In this document: in pieces, positions 1 to 9,859 of the stretch
Layout: each line of letters opens with the position of its first letter
Numbering within the stretch: the first letter of the stretch is position 1
Origin: Hyphomonas polymorpha PS728
GTDB taxonomy: Bacteria; Pseudomonadota; Alphaproteobacteria; Caulobacterales; Hyphomonadaceae
Assembly: GCF_000685315.1 (NCBI RefSeq)
Contig: NZ_ARYM01000019.1
Location: forward strand, 1 to 64,000
DNA: 64,000 nt
Direction of reading: 5' to 3'
The notes under the pieces: generated by a model
Seen by the model: the letters and a program-made list of their open reading frames with translations, nothing else
Database searches by the model: none
Told to the model about the DNA's origin: nothing
Translations under genes and position numbers: made by a program

Positions 1-46
1 CGCTTAAAAATGGGATGATTACCGGGGCTTTGGCACGCGAAGCCTC

Positions 47-135
47 GTAGGGTGGGTTAGCCGAAGGCGTAACCCACCGGGCGGCGGGTGCGGCGAGGGC
101 AGACGGTGGGTATCGCTTCGCTCAACCCACCCTAC
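47..135. repeat. REP/BIME-like palindromic repeat
   Basis: Two hairpins lie back to back. The first is GGTGGGTTA / TAACCCACC around a GCCGAAGGC-type core, and the second is GGTGGG...CAACCCACC around ATCGCTTCG. The whole unit is also bounded by an outer inverted repeat, GTAGGGTGGGTT at the left and AACCCACCCTAC at the right. Short palindromes of the GTAGGGTGGG...AACCCACC kind occur as dispersed intergenic elements in many proteobacteria. It sits just past the last ORF of the thiC operon, where it could end or stabilise the transcript. Only one copy is seen in this window, so its repetitive nature is inferred. Confidence 0.7.
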
Positions 136-140
136 CAATG

Positions 141-239
141 CTAGCGCTTTGATGGAGAGGGTTTGTAACGACCGGATTGCAACTCGGCACGCCCAGAGGT
201 GCCGTCTTTCGCGGCCGCTTTGAGCGCACGTTCTATCAT
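141..239 (-). CDS. Small 32-residue ORF after the zeta-like kinase
   Basis: ATG at 239-237 begins a 32-residue basic peptide (MIERALKAAAKDG...) 7 bases after the stop of the zeta-like gene, and its stop is immediately next to the REP-like repeat. The N-terminal half should form an amphipathic helix. Small companion genes often flank zeta-type kinases, and the sequence could instead be a former C-terminal extension of the kinase now in another frame, because the overlapping reading frame stays open further upstream to 344. No function is recognised. Whether it is translated is uncertain. Confidence 0.4.
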   Translation of the reverse strand: MIERALKAAAKDGTSGRAELQSGRYKPSPSKR

Positions 240-246
240 GGCCCGG

Positions 247-756
247 TCAGGGCGCTTTTGTGAACTGGTCGAAGATTTCATAGCTTTGTCCATTCCACTT
301 ATACCAATACCACAAGTCCGGCAGGTGACGATAGGTTGCTTCAAACAACTCCAATCCCCGATGATAGCGGCGTCTTATGTCCTTTTCAGGAATTCCGTGA
401 CCACCCATGGCCACGCGCTTTTCGACACGCGCGACGGCGAAGTCAGGCCCGGGGACTTCCAGAAAGATCAGGGTGACCGTGTACCCCTCAACCTGCCAAG
501 CGGGAATTCTTTTGGTATATTGATTTGAGGAAAGCGTTGTTTCCACAATGAAATCCCGGTGGGCGGCAACCGTTTCCTCGAGTCGGCGGATGAGTTCTCT
601 GCCGGCCGCCAATGGCGAAGCTGTCGTTGCGCTTTCTGCCTGTATCTCGTCAGCATTGAGGAACACTGCATTGGGGAAAGCCATCGGGACAAAGTGGCGG
701 GCAAAAGTGGTTTTGCCCGCACCATTCGCGCCAGCTATGATAATAGCGTCCGGCAT
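247..756 (-). CDS. Zeta-toxin-like P-loop kinase
   Basis: The product has 169 residues. A Walker A loop lies at the N-terminus (GANGAGKTT, residues about 8-16), followed by LNADEIQ (about 33-39) and an ETTLSS segment (about 72-77). This is the order seen in zeta toxin / UDP-N-acetylglucosamine kinase-like proteins, where the Asp and Thr contribute to substrate and nucleotide binding. Family members phosphorylate small molecules; the substrate here is unknown. The start is 6 bases after the thiC stop, with AGCGGA as a weak ribosome site, so the gene is probably co-transcribed with thiC. No recognised epsilon antitoxin is adjacent. It could equally be a house-keeping kinase rather than a toxin. 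Confidence 0.75.
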   Translation of the reverse strand: MPDAIIIAGANGAGKTTFARHFVPMAFPNAVFLNADEIQAESATTASPLAAGRELIRRLEETVAAHRDFIVETTLSSNQYTKRIPAWQVEGYTVTLIFLEVPGPDFAVARVEKRVAMGGHGIPEKDIRRRYHRGLELFEATYRHLPDLWYWYKWNGQSYEIFDQFTKAP

Positions 757-762
757 TCCGCT

Positions 763-2670
<1,908 letters not shown>

Positions 2671-2710
2671 TCAACTGTGAAGACCCGGGAGCGTTTAGCG
2701 TCTCGGTTTC

Positions 2711-2811
2711 CGTTCCTACGCCGGCGCGACCCGGATCAGGTTCAAAGGGTGCTGGAGCGGTATCGGCCCCATCTCAGCGCTTGCCATGCGCGCCCCTCGG
2801 ATAGGGGAACC
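2711..2811 (-). promoter_or_regulatory. TPP (THI-box) riboswitch
   Basis: Read on the minus strand, the leader of thiC contains the two signature blocks of the THI element: GCGCTGAGAT and then ACCCTTTGAACCTGATC, followed by CGCCGGCGTAGGAACGG. The pairing GTTCC (2810-2806) with GGAAC (2716-2712) can close the P1 stem. This is the thiamine-pyrophosphate riboswitch, which in proteobacteria normally blocks translation or causes termination when TPP binds. The gap from its 3' end to the thiC start is about 50 bases. The exact ends of P1 are approximate. Confidence 0.93.
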
Positions 2812-2910
2812 ATAGGGGAGATGGGCGGCCGGGGGAAGGGGGTGTGGGGAACCTTTGGCGCGGACGCGCATTGGTTAATTCGATAGGTTGAGCAGGGGCA
2901 TCTGACACCA

Positions 2911-3141
2911 ATGAAAGCGTTTCATGCAATCGTGACGGCCATTCTGGTCTTGTTCTTCGCCATCATGATGATCTTCCGCCTGGTAGACGGGTCCTTCGAA
3001 TCCGCCGGCGCGCGGATGGACCGGATGATGGGCGCGGCGGCGACCGAGGCGAGCGCTGCAGCGAATGAGGTCGTCGAAGCGACCGACGCGGCGGTTGAGG
3101 ATATCGCCGCTGATATTGCCAATGAGCGCGACGAGAACTGA
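2911..3141 (+). CDS. Small membrane-anchored hypothetical protein
   Basis: The product has 76 residues. One hydrophobic segment lies at residues about 6-24 (IVTAILVLFFAIMMIF), followed by an Ala/Glu-rich acidic tail that should be helical. I do not recognise a family. The reading direction is divergent from the thiC leader, and the stop codon (3139-3141) directly abuts the stop of the convergent gene at 3142, leaving no intergenic base. An AGGGG at about 2893 is a distant ribosome site. The tail composition suggests an amphipathic or coiled helix on one side of the inner membrane; this is inference only. Confidence 0.55.
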   Translation: MKAFHAIVTAILVLFFAIMMIFRLVDGSFESAGARMDRMMGAAATEASAAANEVVEATDAAVEDIAADIANERDEN

Positions 3142-4110
3142 TCAGTCTGCGGCCAGGCTAGCGCCGACGGCCTTTTTCCATCTATTTGCCCGCTCGAGCT
3201 GTTCGTGGTCCTTGGCTGTCAAGGTTTCGGGAAGCTTGTAGAGTGCGTCCAGATAGGGCTTTGCCTTTTCTGCCAGCGGGCGGGCGCGGGCATCGAATTC
3301 CGCTTTCCGCGCCAGCATCTCGTCTTCTTCGAAGATCAGGTCACGAAGCATTTCGTGGCGCCAGTACCAGCCTCCATTTCGCATCTGGAAGTCTTCACTG
3401 TAATGATGGCCCCAGCCGGTGAGCACTTCAACTTCCTGGCCGTATAGCCGGGCGAGGTAAAAGTTGAGGTCACGGCGATGGCTGGGGCAGGAGGCTTGCA
3501 GCATCTGGAGCCGGGTTTCAGCCAGGACAAACAACGGCTGATCGGATTTCATGAAAACGTTTTTGTCCCACAGTCGGGCCTCGTCCGCCAAGCGGCTGGC
3601 GGAATGGGCTGCATATGGGCAGCCGGAATAAGGTTCTCCGGAAAGCAGGCGCGGGGGCATACCTGCCTCTGCCAGCGCCACCCCATAGGGCAGCACCCGG
3701 TCAATCAGTACGCCCGTGGCCTGACTGTACCCGAAGTAATCGATACTTGAGCCATCGGACTTCTTAAGGACGGCCGGGCCAATTCGCGGGTTCCATGAAC
3801 TGTCATTGAGGCTGATCGCGCGCTCGGCAAGATCGACATAGTGGGCCAGCTTCTGCCTGTCCGGGGTGGCCTGGATTACGGCGCCCAGCAGCGTGGCAGC
3901 GAGGGCCTGAACATGAGTTCTGGCTTGGCAGGTTGCCACCGCCCATTCGGCCAGCGTTGCAACGGGCGCTGCGTCGGATTGCGCGCCTCGCCCAATGGAT
4001 TCAACCATTTCATAGAGGCGTTGCTCGGCATCCTCGGGGCAGGGTTCGGCTTCTGCATGAGCGGTGATGCTGAAAGCCAGCAGGCTGAACGCGGCGAGGG
4101 CAAGGCGCAT
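3142..4110 (-). CDS. Secreted hypothetical protein, 322 aa
   Basis: The N-terminus (MRLALAAFSLLAFSITAHAEAE) is a typical Sec signal peptide with an AHA-type cleavage site, so the mature protein is probably periplasmic. The rest is rich in Trp, Tyr and His and includes several Cys (CPED, ATCQA, SGCPYAA, ASCPSH) that could form disulfides. Long helices with regular Leu/Ala spacing suggest an all-alpha fold. I do not recognise a domain. It is a single-gene unit, convergent with the small membrane gene at 2911 with no gap. The upstream side faces the ArsR gene at 4281. Confidence 0.7.
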   Translation of the reverse strand: MRLALAAFSLLAFSITAHAEAEPCPEDAEQRLYEMVESIGRGAQSDAAPVATLAEWAVATCQARTHVQALAATLLGAVIQATPDRQKLAHYVDLAERAISLNDSSWNPRIGPAVLKKSDGSSIDYFGYSQATGVLIDRVLPYGVALAEAGMPPRLLSGEPYSGCPYAAHSASRLADEARLWDKNVFMKSDQPLFVLAETRLQMLQASCPSHRRDLNFYLARLYGQEVEVLTGWGHHYSEDFQMRNGGWYWRHEMLRDLIFEEDEMLARKAEFDARARPLAEKAKPYLDALYKLPETLTAKDHEQLERANRWKKAVGASLAAD

Positions 4111-4225
4111 GAATGGGCGGCTCCGGGTTGGTGCTCGCCAGAAACTAACGGAGGGCCTGCGGGTCTCCTACCCCCGGAAGAGGGGCAACGACGAAACCAT
4201 TAGGCCAAGGCGATCAACTGGAAAG

Positions 4226-4275
4226 TTAGGGGATAACCTAAGTATATTGACTCGCCCGGCGGCGCGCGATACTAA
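4226..4275 (+). promoter_or_regulatory. Predicted leaderless promoter with repeats, ArsR gene
   Basis: TTGACT at 4247-4252, a 17-base spacer and TACTAA at 4270-4275 form a good sigma-70-type promoter. Only five bases separate the -10 from the ATG at 4281, so transcription should begin at or next to the start codon. An inverted repeat, TTAGG-N6-CCTAA, lies just upstream (4226-4241), and CCTAAGTAT / ATACTAAGG frame the promoter as an imperfect repeat. These are plausible ArsR operators for autoregulation. The start site is inferred from spacing only. Confidence 0.5.
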
Positions 4276-4280
4276 GGCAT

Positions 4281-4628
4281 ATGACTAACCATTCACCGAT
4301 CGATCCTCACCTTCTCGACCGGGGTTTCAGTGCCCTGGCAGATGCGACGCGCCGGGACATCATTGCGCGACTGTCGACAGGGGAGGCAAGCGTGACCGAT
4401 CTCGCGGCGGGCTATGACATGGCTCTCCCAAGTTTTCTGCAGCATGTGCGTGTCCTGGAAGCGGCGGGCCTCATAACCACGGTGAAAACCGGGCGTGTGA
4501 GAACTTGCCGGCTGGAGACGCAGCGTCTTGCCGACCTGGACCGCTGGATCACCCGTTATCAAGCCGCCTGGCAAAGCCGGCTCGACCGGCTCGGCGACTT
4601 GCTCAATCAAAAAGGAGATACCCAATGA
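4281..4628 (+). CDS. ArsR-family winged-helix repressor
   Basis: The product has 115 residues with the ArsR/SmtB start ALADATRRDIIARL (about residues 14-27), then a helix-turn-helix SVTDLAAGYDMALPSFLQHVRVLEAAGLI and a wing (VKTGRVRTCRL). No Cys-rich metal motif of the ArsR type is seen, so the inducer is unknown. This subtype is regularly found directly upstream of SRPBCC/AHSA1 proteins. Its stop codon overlaps the start of the SRPBCC gene (ATGA at 4625-4628), implying translational coupling. The predicted promoter lies so close to the ATG that the mRNA may be leaderless. Confidence 0.88.
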   Translation: MTNHSPIDPHLLDRGFSALADATRRDIIARLSTGEASVTDLAAGYDMALPSFLQHVRVLEAAGLITTVKTGRVRTCRLETQRLADLDRWITRYQAAWQSRLDRLGDLLNQKGDTQ

Positions 4629-5086
4629 CCCATCAGACGATGGTGCACCGGACCGAAACACTCGAGAGAACCTATGCGGCGAGCCCCATGCGGGTGTTCC
4701 GGGCTTGGGAAGATCCAGAGATACGGCGTATCTGGGGTGCTCCGTCCACTGATGTCGAGATCCGCAATGAAGCCGCGGATTTCCGCGTTGGCGGCGAAGA
4801 TATCCAGATCTGCATGGTGGGCGGCGAGCCGGTGGCCACGGTAGTCGGGCGCTATCTTGATATCGTGCCAGACGCGCGGATCGTTTATTCCGAGGCAATC
4901 AGCGAGGGATCCACACTGCTGGGCGTGAGCCTGATTTCGGCCGAGTTTATCGGCGTGGAAAACGGAACGCGTATGGTGCTTACCCTGCAGACAGTCGCGG
5001 TGGACGGTTCAGACCTGCTCGAAGGCGTCAAGGTCGGATGGACGAATGCGCTCGATAACCTTGCGGGCGTGCTGATCCCTGCCTGA
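4625..5086 (+). CDS. SRPBCC/AHSA1-domain protein
   Basis: The product has 153 residues. The pattern ERTYAASPMRVFRAWEDPEIRRIWGAP at the N-terminus is the first strand and helix of the AHSA1/START-like fold, a helix-grip pocket that binds hydrophobic ligands. Family members paired with ArsR regulators are widespread, but the ligand is generally unknown. The gene overlaps the ArsR gene by four bases and has AAAGGAG as a ribosome site, so the two are co-expressed. A second ArsR/SRPBCC combination lies at 30753-32507 in this window. The 3' end faces the convergent esterase at 5090 with a 3-base gap. Confidence 0.85.
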   Translation: MTHQTMVHRTETLERTYAASPMRVFRAWEDPEIRRIWGAPSTDVEIRNEAADFRVGGEDIQICMVGGEPVATVVGRYLDIVPDARIVYSEAISEGSTLLGVSLISAEFIGVENGTRMVLTLQTVAVDGSDLLEGVKVGWTNALDNLAGVLIPA

Positions 5087-5089
5087 CGA

Positions 5090-5974
5090 TCAGCGCTGGC
5101 TGTTGAAGAAGGTGAGAAGGGTGTCTTCGATCTGATAGCTGGCGGCGGCCCGCGAAGCCCATTCATGGCCGCCGGTTTCTGCGCTCAGGGCCAGCAGGGT
5201 TGAGCCTCCTGCGCAGGCGCGTCGGATTTCGGTCAGGCCGGGCGCAGGCGAGGCGATGCCTGGCGCGCCGCAGCCTTTGAGGCGGGCAAGCTCTACTTCC
5301 GCCTTTTCAAAACCAAGGTGCGGCTGCGTGCGCCAGCGTTCGGCTTTGTCATCCGGGTTGCCGGAATAACTCAGCACCTCGTCATCCTTGGCATGGTACA
5401 TGAAGATCGACGTACGCGCGGGAAGGGCGGGTTGGTCGGCAAAGATGGCGCCGCTGATCGGGGCGATGGCACGGGGAGCGTCTTTCATCTGCCCGGCGAC
5501 CCGGTAGGACAGCATCGCGCCGTTGGAATGGCCCACCAGGAATATCCGTGTGCGGTCTATTCCGATCTTGCGGTCAAGCGCGTCGACCGCCGCGTTGATG
5601 TAGGTGGCTTCATCGATGTTCTGGCGCTGGGCATAGGCGCAGCAATGGGCGGCGTTCCAGGTCCGCAGCTTTTCGCCGTCCCTGCGGGAGGAGCCGTTCA
5701 TATAGACCACCGCATAGCCCGCTTCGGTGAAGGTGCGGGCCAGCTTGCGGGATTTTGACGCCATCCACTCTGCGCCGCCGCCGCCGCCATGGAAAACCAG
5801 CACAACGGGCATACCTCGGCGGGTGTCTTGCGGAGTGTAGAGAATAAACTCGCGTTGGTCCTTGCCTGCCTTCACCGAAAGGGTTTCGGCTTTGGGGGAG
5901 GGGCCCGGCGCGGCGGCTGCCACCCCTCCGAGCAGTATGCAGCTTAAAATCAGGGTCGCGATCAAGGGGCGCAT
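5090..5974 (-). CDS. Secreted LpqC/PHB-depolymerase-like esterase
   Basis: An alpha/beta hydrolase of about 294 residues with a signal peptide (LIATLILSCILLGGVAAAA). Visible motifs are the oxyanion HGGGGG (about residue 64), the nucleophile elbow GHSNGAM (about 149-155), a candidate acid in HAKDDEV (about 195) and the catalytic His in GGHEWA near the C-terminus. This order matches the COG3509 poly(3-hydroxybutyrate) depolymerase / feruloyl esterase group. Substrate cannot be fixed from sequence. I chose the ATG at 5974, with GGAG 7 bases upstream; a GTG one codon earlier is also in frame. Several Cys (AHCCAY, KGCG, RRACAG) may be disulfide-bonded in the periplasm. Confidence 0.85.
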   Translation of the reverse strand: MRPLIATLILSCILLGGVAAAAPGPSPKAETLSVKAGKDQREFILYTPQDTRRGMPVVLVFHGGGGGAEWMASKSRKLARTFTEAGYAVVYMNGSSRRDGEKLRTWNAAHCCAYAQRQNIDEATYINAAVDALDRKIGIDRTRIFLVGHSNGAMLSYRVAGQMKDAPRAIAPISGAIFADQPALPARTSIFMYHAKDDEVLSYSGNPDDKAERWRTQPHLGFEKAEVELARLKGCGAPGIASPAPGLTEIRRACAGGSTLLALSAETGGHEWASRAAASYQIEDTLLTFFNSQR

Positions 5975-6075
5975 CACACGTCTCCGGCAGCCAGTCCGTG
6001 TTCAACGTATGGCGGCTTTATCATCCGTCGCGCGGCCTGGAGAAAATTTCGGGCGCTTTGCCCTCGCTGTTCTCG

Positions 6076-6417
6076 TCAGCCGATCTTTGCCTTGGTTTCG
6101 GCGGTCCAGCCTACAAGCACCTCATCGCCCGTCTCGATCACCGGGCGTTTGATCAGAGTGGGGTTGCCCAGCAGCAAGCCTTCGAGAGTAACACCGCTCG
6201 CCCGCGCCTTGTCTTCGTCCGACAGGCTGCGCCAGGTGGTGGAGCTGCGATTGACGAGTTTTTCGCCCACCGCCGCAATCCAGCGTGGCAGTTTGGAGGG
6301 AAGGTCGGCCTCGGCGCGAATGTCCACAAACTCGGCGGGTTTTCCGGCCGCTTCGAGCTCCTTGATCGCCTTCTTGCAGGTGTCGCAGTTTTTCAGGCCG
6401 TAAAGCGTGGGCGTCAT
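6076..6417 (-). CDS. ArsC/Spx-family thioredoxin-fold protein
   Basis: The product has 113 residues with TLYGLKNCDTCKKA at the N-terminus, the CxxC-K motif of the ArsC/YffB/Spx superfamily, and the later segments VNRSSTTWRSL and NPTLIKRPVIE that form the conserved Arg/Pro region. In YffB/ArsC-like proteins the first Cys forms mixed disulfides with glutathione or a substrate. The presence of CxxC rather than a lone Cys and the lack of an ars operon argue for a YffB-like reductase rather than a dedicated arsenate reductase. It is a stand-alone gene on the minus strand. Confidence 0.85.
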   Translation of the reverse strand: MTPTLYGLKNCDTCKKAIKELEAAGKPAEFVDIRAEADLPSKLPRWIAAVGEKLVNRSSTTWRSLSDEDKARASGVTLEGLLLGNPTLIKRPVIETGDEVLVGWTAETKAKIG

Positions 6418-6519
6418 GGGGGGGCTCTTCCAATTATTGGTACGGGGTCTGGGAGGCAGATATGGCCGACCCGGAGGATCCGCAACCGGCTTATCCGACC
6501 TGTAAGAAGCGCTCAGCAG

Positions 6520-6759
6520 TCAGGCGGGATCGTCCACGAAAACCTCGCCATCGAGATCATCAAGACCCCGCTGCAGGTGCATACGCACATCCTGCACAGC
6601 TTCATTGTAGACTGCCGGACCGATCAGCGCCGTCATGCGGTCCACCAGTTCGCCCGCCTGGAACGGGCTGAGGGCAATGTCGAAATCCTGCGACGCCAGC
6701 TTGCAGAGTTCATCGACAAGGCGCTGGCGGCGTTCTGGCGAAAGGACGAGTGTTTTCAT
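6520..6759 (-). CDS. DUF2164 family protein
   Basis: A 79-residue protein that matches my recollection of DUF2164: an N-terminal LSPERRQRLVDEL segment, an acidic FDIALSPFQAGELVDRM helix, the conserved IGPAVYNEAVQDV motif (about residues 46-58), and a short acidic tail. Proteins of this family are small and cytosolic and have no established function. The start codon overlaps the stop of the glycosidase gene by 4 bases (6756-6759), so the two form a coupled pair. Confidence 0.75.
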   Translation of the reverse strand: MKTLVLSPERRQRLVDELCKLASQDFDIALSPFQAGELVDRMTALIGPAVYNEAVQDVRMHLQRGLDDLDGEVFVDDPA

Positions 6760-7523
6760 TCCCGGATGACGCCGACGATGGGGCCCATGTCCAGCCCGGT
6801 CTCGACGCGCTCCAGCGCTGGCACATACACCTTTGAGACCGCCCCATCGAGATAGAGCGCGTTGGGCGTGCCAAGCTCGTCCCGGAAGAGGCGCGCGAAC
6901 GAATGGAAGTTCACGGAAACATCGCTGATGACGAAATAGACAGTGCGGCCATCTGCGCTGACGCCAACACCGTTGCGGCGGCGCAGGCTCGTGCCATCCG
7001 GATTGAGCGCCGGGTGAAGCTCGCCATCAATCACCAGCATCGGGCCGGACTGGGTGGCAAAGCGCGGCGGGGCATCCTTGAACCGCTCATCGAAGGCAAG
7101 GGTTTCGGAAACGCCCGCCCGGCCGTTATCGATCCAGAAGACCCCATTGGGCAGCATGCCGAAATTGCCGGGCCCAGCCGAGCGTACCAGGCCCATCTCC
7201 GCTTCGCCGTCCTCGATATAGAGGCCCACGGGCCGGCGGTCGTCATGATACATGCCGGCATTCATGGCGAAGACGAGGTTGCCCCCCTGAGAGGCTACGT
7301 GATTGGCCAGCCGGTCAAACTGGCCGAAGGGGGTGCCGGTCTCATCGCGCAGGAAAAGCCGGATTGTATCCTGCGAAGCATCAAACTCGCATACAAGATA
7401 GGGAAGGTTTTCAAAGGTTTGCGTCTTGCAGGGGCCTTCTTCCGCGCTGCCGCAGGCTGAAAGAACCGCGCCACAGAGGGCCAGGAGAAAGGGAGGCAAA
7501 CGCATTCCTTGCAGGTTAATCAT
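6756..7523 (-). CDS. Phosphodiester glycosidase-family lipoprotein
   Basis: The product has 255 residues. The N-terminus has a signal sequence ending in a lipobox (LSACGS), pointing to a lipid-anchored envelope protein. The core motifs LVFAMNAGMYHDDRRPVGL, GPMLVIDGELH, RRRNGVGV and NALYLDGAVS are those of the NAGPA / DUF2233 phosphodiester glycosidase family, whose metazoan member removes GlcNAc from phosphodiesters. The bacterial substrate is unknown. An alternative start six codons in (MRLPPF, 7505) gives a more standard signal peptide, and neither start has a clear ribosome site. It is translationally coupled to the DUF2164 gene that follows. Confidence 0.8.
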   Translation of the reverse strand: MINLQGMRLPPFLLALCGAVLSACGSAEEGPCKTQTFENLPYLVCEFDASQDTIRLFLRDETGTPFGQFDRLANHVASQGGNLVFAMNAGMYHDDRRPVGLYIEDGEAEMGLVRSAGPGNFGMLPNGVFWIDNGRAGVSETLAFDERFKDAPPRFATQSGPMLVIDGELHPALNPDGTSLRRRNGVGVSADGRTVYFVISDVSVNFHSFARLFRDELGTPNALYLDGAVSKVYVPALERVETGLDMGPIVGVIRE

Positions 7524-7613
7524 CAGCCGTGGATTCGCAACTGCGCCAAGTGTCTATGCTGTGAAAGCTGTCCTTTACCCCCCTTTGATAGTCTTGCGTT
7601 AAAGGGGTCCTCG

Positions 7614-9848
7614 ATGAACCAGCCTTCCGCCGCCCACGCGCCGCCCGCCGGTCCCCTCCTGCACAGATTTGCCGGCTTGCCCTTTGTCGTGACCGTGTTT
7701 CTGTCAGCGGCGCTGGTCTTCCTCGTCCAGCCAATGTTTGCCCGCATGGCAACGCCGCTGCTCGGCGGGTCTCCGAATGTCTGGAATGTGTCGCTGGTTT
7801 GTTTTCAGGCGGCGCTGCTGGCTGGATATGCCTACGCCCACCTGCTGACGCATCTCGTGAAGTCGCTTTCCCGGCAGGTGATGGTGCATGGCGCGCTGCT
7901 CGTTATCGCCGCGCTTGTCCTGCCGTTTGAATTGACCGGCCTCTTTGGCGATCCAGATCCCGCGCGCCCGGCGCTCTGGCTGATCGGGGTGTTTGCCGTT
8001 TCGATCGCGCCGCCCTTCGCGATCATTTCGGCAACCGCCCCGCTGATCCAGGCATGGTATGCGCGCACGGGCCGGGACGATGCCCACGATCCCTACCATC
8101 TCTATGCCGCCAGCAATGCCGGTTCGCTCCTCGGGCTGGCAGCCTATCCGTTGCTGCTGGAGCCGCTCGCGCCGCTGGCAGGGCAGGCGATGGCCTGGTC
8201 GGCCGGGTATGGCGTGCTGCTGGTGCTGCTGATCGGCTGCGGCCTGCTGACGATGCGCGCGCCTGCCGAGGGAGCAGTGCCGGTTTCTACAAGCCAGGCG
8301 GCACGTAGCGCTGAGCCCTCTCCAAGCGTCTGGCGCCAGCGCCTCTGGTGGCTTGTTCTGGCCTTCGTTCCCTCCAGCCTTCTCGTCGGCGTGACCACGC
8401 ATATCTCCACGGATGTGGCCAGCGCGCCCTTCCTCTGGGCGCCCCCTCTGATGCTCTATATCGGCAGCTTCATCGTGGTCTTCGCCAAACGGCCACCTAT
8501 CAGCCTGCCGGCCGCGATGACCATCCTGCCGGTATGCGCGGGGCTTGCCCTCTTTGTGCTGACGAAGGTGTCGGGCGTGCCGACACTGCTTACCTTCGTT
8601 GTCCATCTGACGGCCCTGTTCTTCGCTGCCGTTGCCTGCCATGGCCTTCTGGCAAACGACCGCCCGGAGACGGGCCGCCTCACCGAATTCTATCTTCTGA
8701 TGTCGCTGGGGGGTGTCCTGGGCGGCGCGTTCAATGCGCTGCTCGTGCCTGTCATCTTCACCACTGTCGCCGAGTATCCGCTGATGCTGTTGGCGGCGCT
8801 GCTGCTGATGCCTCAGCGTTACTGGCTTGGGCCGACCTGGATGATCGTGGTGGCGGCGGTTGCCGGCGGCTTGGCGATCATTGCGCAGTATGTGTACGAA
8901 GTTCCCGCCTTGGCGCGTGAGCCGGAGCGATCCTTCTTCGTGCTTCTGGTTCTGGCGCTCGTGGCGCTTTACGCAGTGCGCCGCTCCCGGCTTGCCAGCG
9001 TCGGCGCTGCCGCCGCAATCTGGGCAATAGGCGCCGCGACGAGCCCGACGGTGGGCACTTATTCAGAGCGCGGATTTTTTGGCGTGGTGAAGATCCACGA
9101 CCGGGACGGCTACCGCGTCATGGTGCATGGTACCACGCTGCACGGCGCCCAGGCCCTCGGTGAAGAAGCCTGGCGGCCTGCCACCTATTATGCGCCGGAA
9201 ACACCCATCGGCCAGGTCTTCGCAGGCCATACGCGCCCCGGCAGGGTTGGCGCGCTGGGCCTGGGGGCGGGGTCTGTGGCCTGCTATGCCGGGGAAGGGC
9301 AGCACTACACCTTCTATGAGATCGACCCCATCGTTGCCCGCCTCGCCAGCGATCCGGCACGTTTCACATACCTCTCTGAGTGCACGCCCGATGCGGACAT
9401 TGTTCTGGGCGATGGCCGGCTCACCCTGGTTTCAGAGCCGGAAGGCGCATTCGACATTCTGCTGATCGATGCCTTCTCGTCAGACTCCGTACCCGCTCAT
9501 TTGATGACCCGGGAAGCCGTCGCGCTTTATCTTTCCCGCCTGAAGGAAGACGGCGTCCTGCTGCTGCATGTTTCCAACCGCTATATGGCGCTCGAAACGG
9601 TCGTTGGCCGCGTCGCCGGTGAACTCGGCGCGCCCGCCCGCATGCAATATCACACCGTACGGGAAACGGGCTATCGCGCTCAATCCAGCGCAGTCGTGGC
9701 GATTGCCCGAAATGATCTCGCGCTCGCGCCCCTGGATTCCACCGGCGTGTGGAGTGTTCTGGAAAGCGATGGGGGCCGTGCATGGACGGACGACTATTCC
9801 AATATTCCCGGCGCCATCTGGGACCGCCTGGTGCACAAGCGCCGCTGA
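7614..9848 (+). CDS. Fused membrane/spermidine-synthase-like protein
   Basis: A protein of 744 residues. The first two thirds are hydrophobic, with about a dozen predicted membrane segments including FLSAALVFLVQPMFARM and SNVWN-like loops typical of the fused MFS/spermidine synthase family. The C-terminal 250 residues carry a Rossmann methyltransferase-like fold: LGLGAGSVACYAG, FYEIDPIVARLA, VLGDGRL and ILLIDAFSSDSVPAHLMT, as in spermidine synthase-like (SpeE superfamily) domains. Whether it aminopropylates a polyamine is not shown by sequence. I took the ATG at 7614 because AAAGGGG precedes it; the open frame extends 35 codons upstream without a ribosome site. Confidence 0.85.
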   Translation: MNQPSAAHAPPAGPLLHRFAGLPFVVTVFLSAALVFLVQPMFARMATPLLGGSPNVWNVSLVCFQAALLAGYAYAHLLTHLVKSLSRQVMVHGALLVIAALVLPFELTGLFGDPDPARPALWLIGVFAVSIAPPFAIISATAPLIQAWYARTGRDDAHDPYHLYAASNAGSLLGLAAYPLLLEPLAPLAGQAMAWSAGYGVLLVLLIGCGLLTMRAPAEGAVPVSTSQAARSAEPSPSVWRQRLWWLVLAFVPSSLLVGVTTHISTDVASAPFLWAPPLMLYIGSFIVVFAKRPPISLPAAMTILPVCAGLALFVLTKVSGVPTLLTFVVHLTALFFAAVACHGLLANDRPETGRLTEFYLLMSLGGVLGGAFNALLVPVIFTTVAEYPLMLLAALLLMPQRYWLGPTWMIVVAAVAGGLAIIAQYVYEVPALAREPERSFFVLLVLALVALYAVRRSRLASVGAAAAIWAIGAATSPTVGTYSERGFFGVVKIHDRDGYRVMVHGTTLHGAQALGEEAWRPATYYAPETPIGQVFAGHTRPGRVGALGLGAGSVACYAGEGQHYTFYEIDPIVARLASDPARFTYLSECTPDADIVLGDGRLTLVSEPEGAFDILLIDAFSSDSVPAHLMTREAVALYLSRLKEDGVLLLHVSNRYMALETVVGRVAGELGAPARMQYHTVRETGYRAQSSAVVAIARNDLALAPLDSTGVWSVLESDGGRAWTDDYSNIPGAIWDRLVHKRR

Positions 9849-9859
9849 TGCAGGGGCTG

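Noticed and set aside
2989-3010. TTCGAATCC resembling a tRNA T-loop
   Set aside because: It lies inside the coding sequence of the small membrane protein, and no acceptor or anticodon stem can be formed around it.
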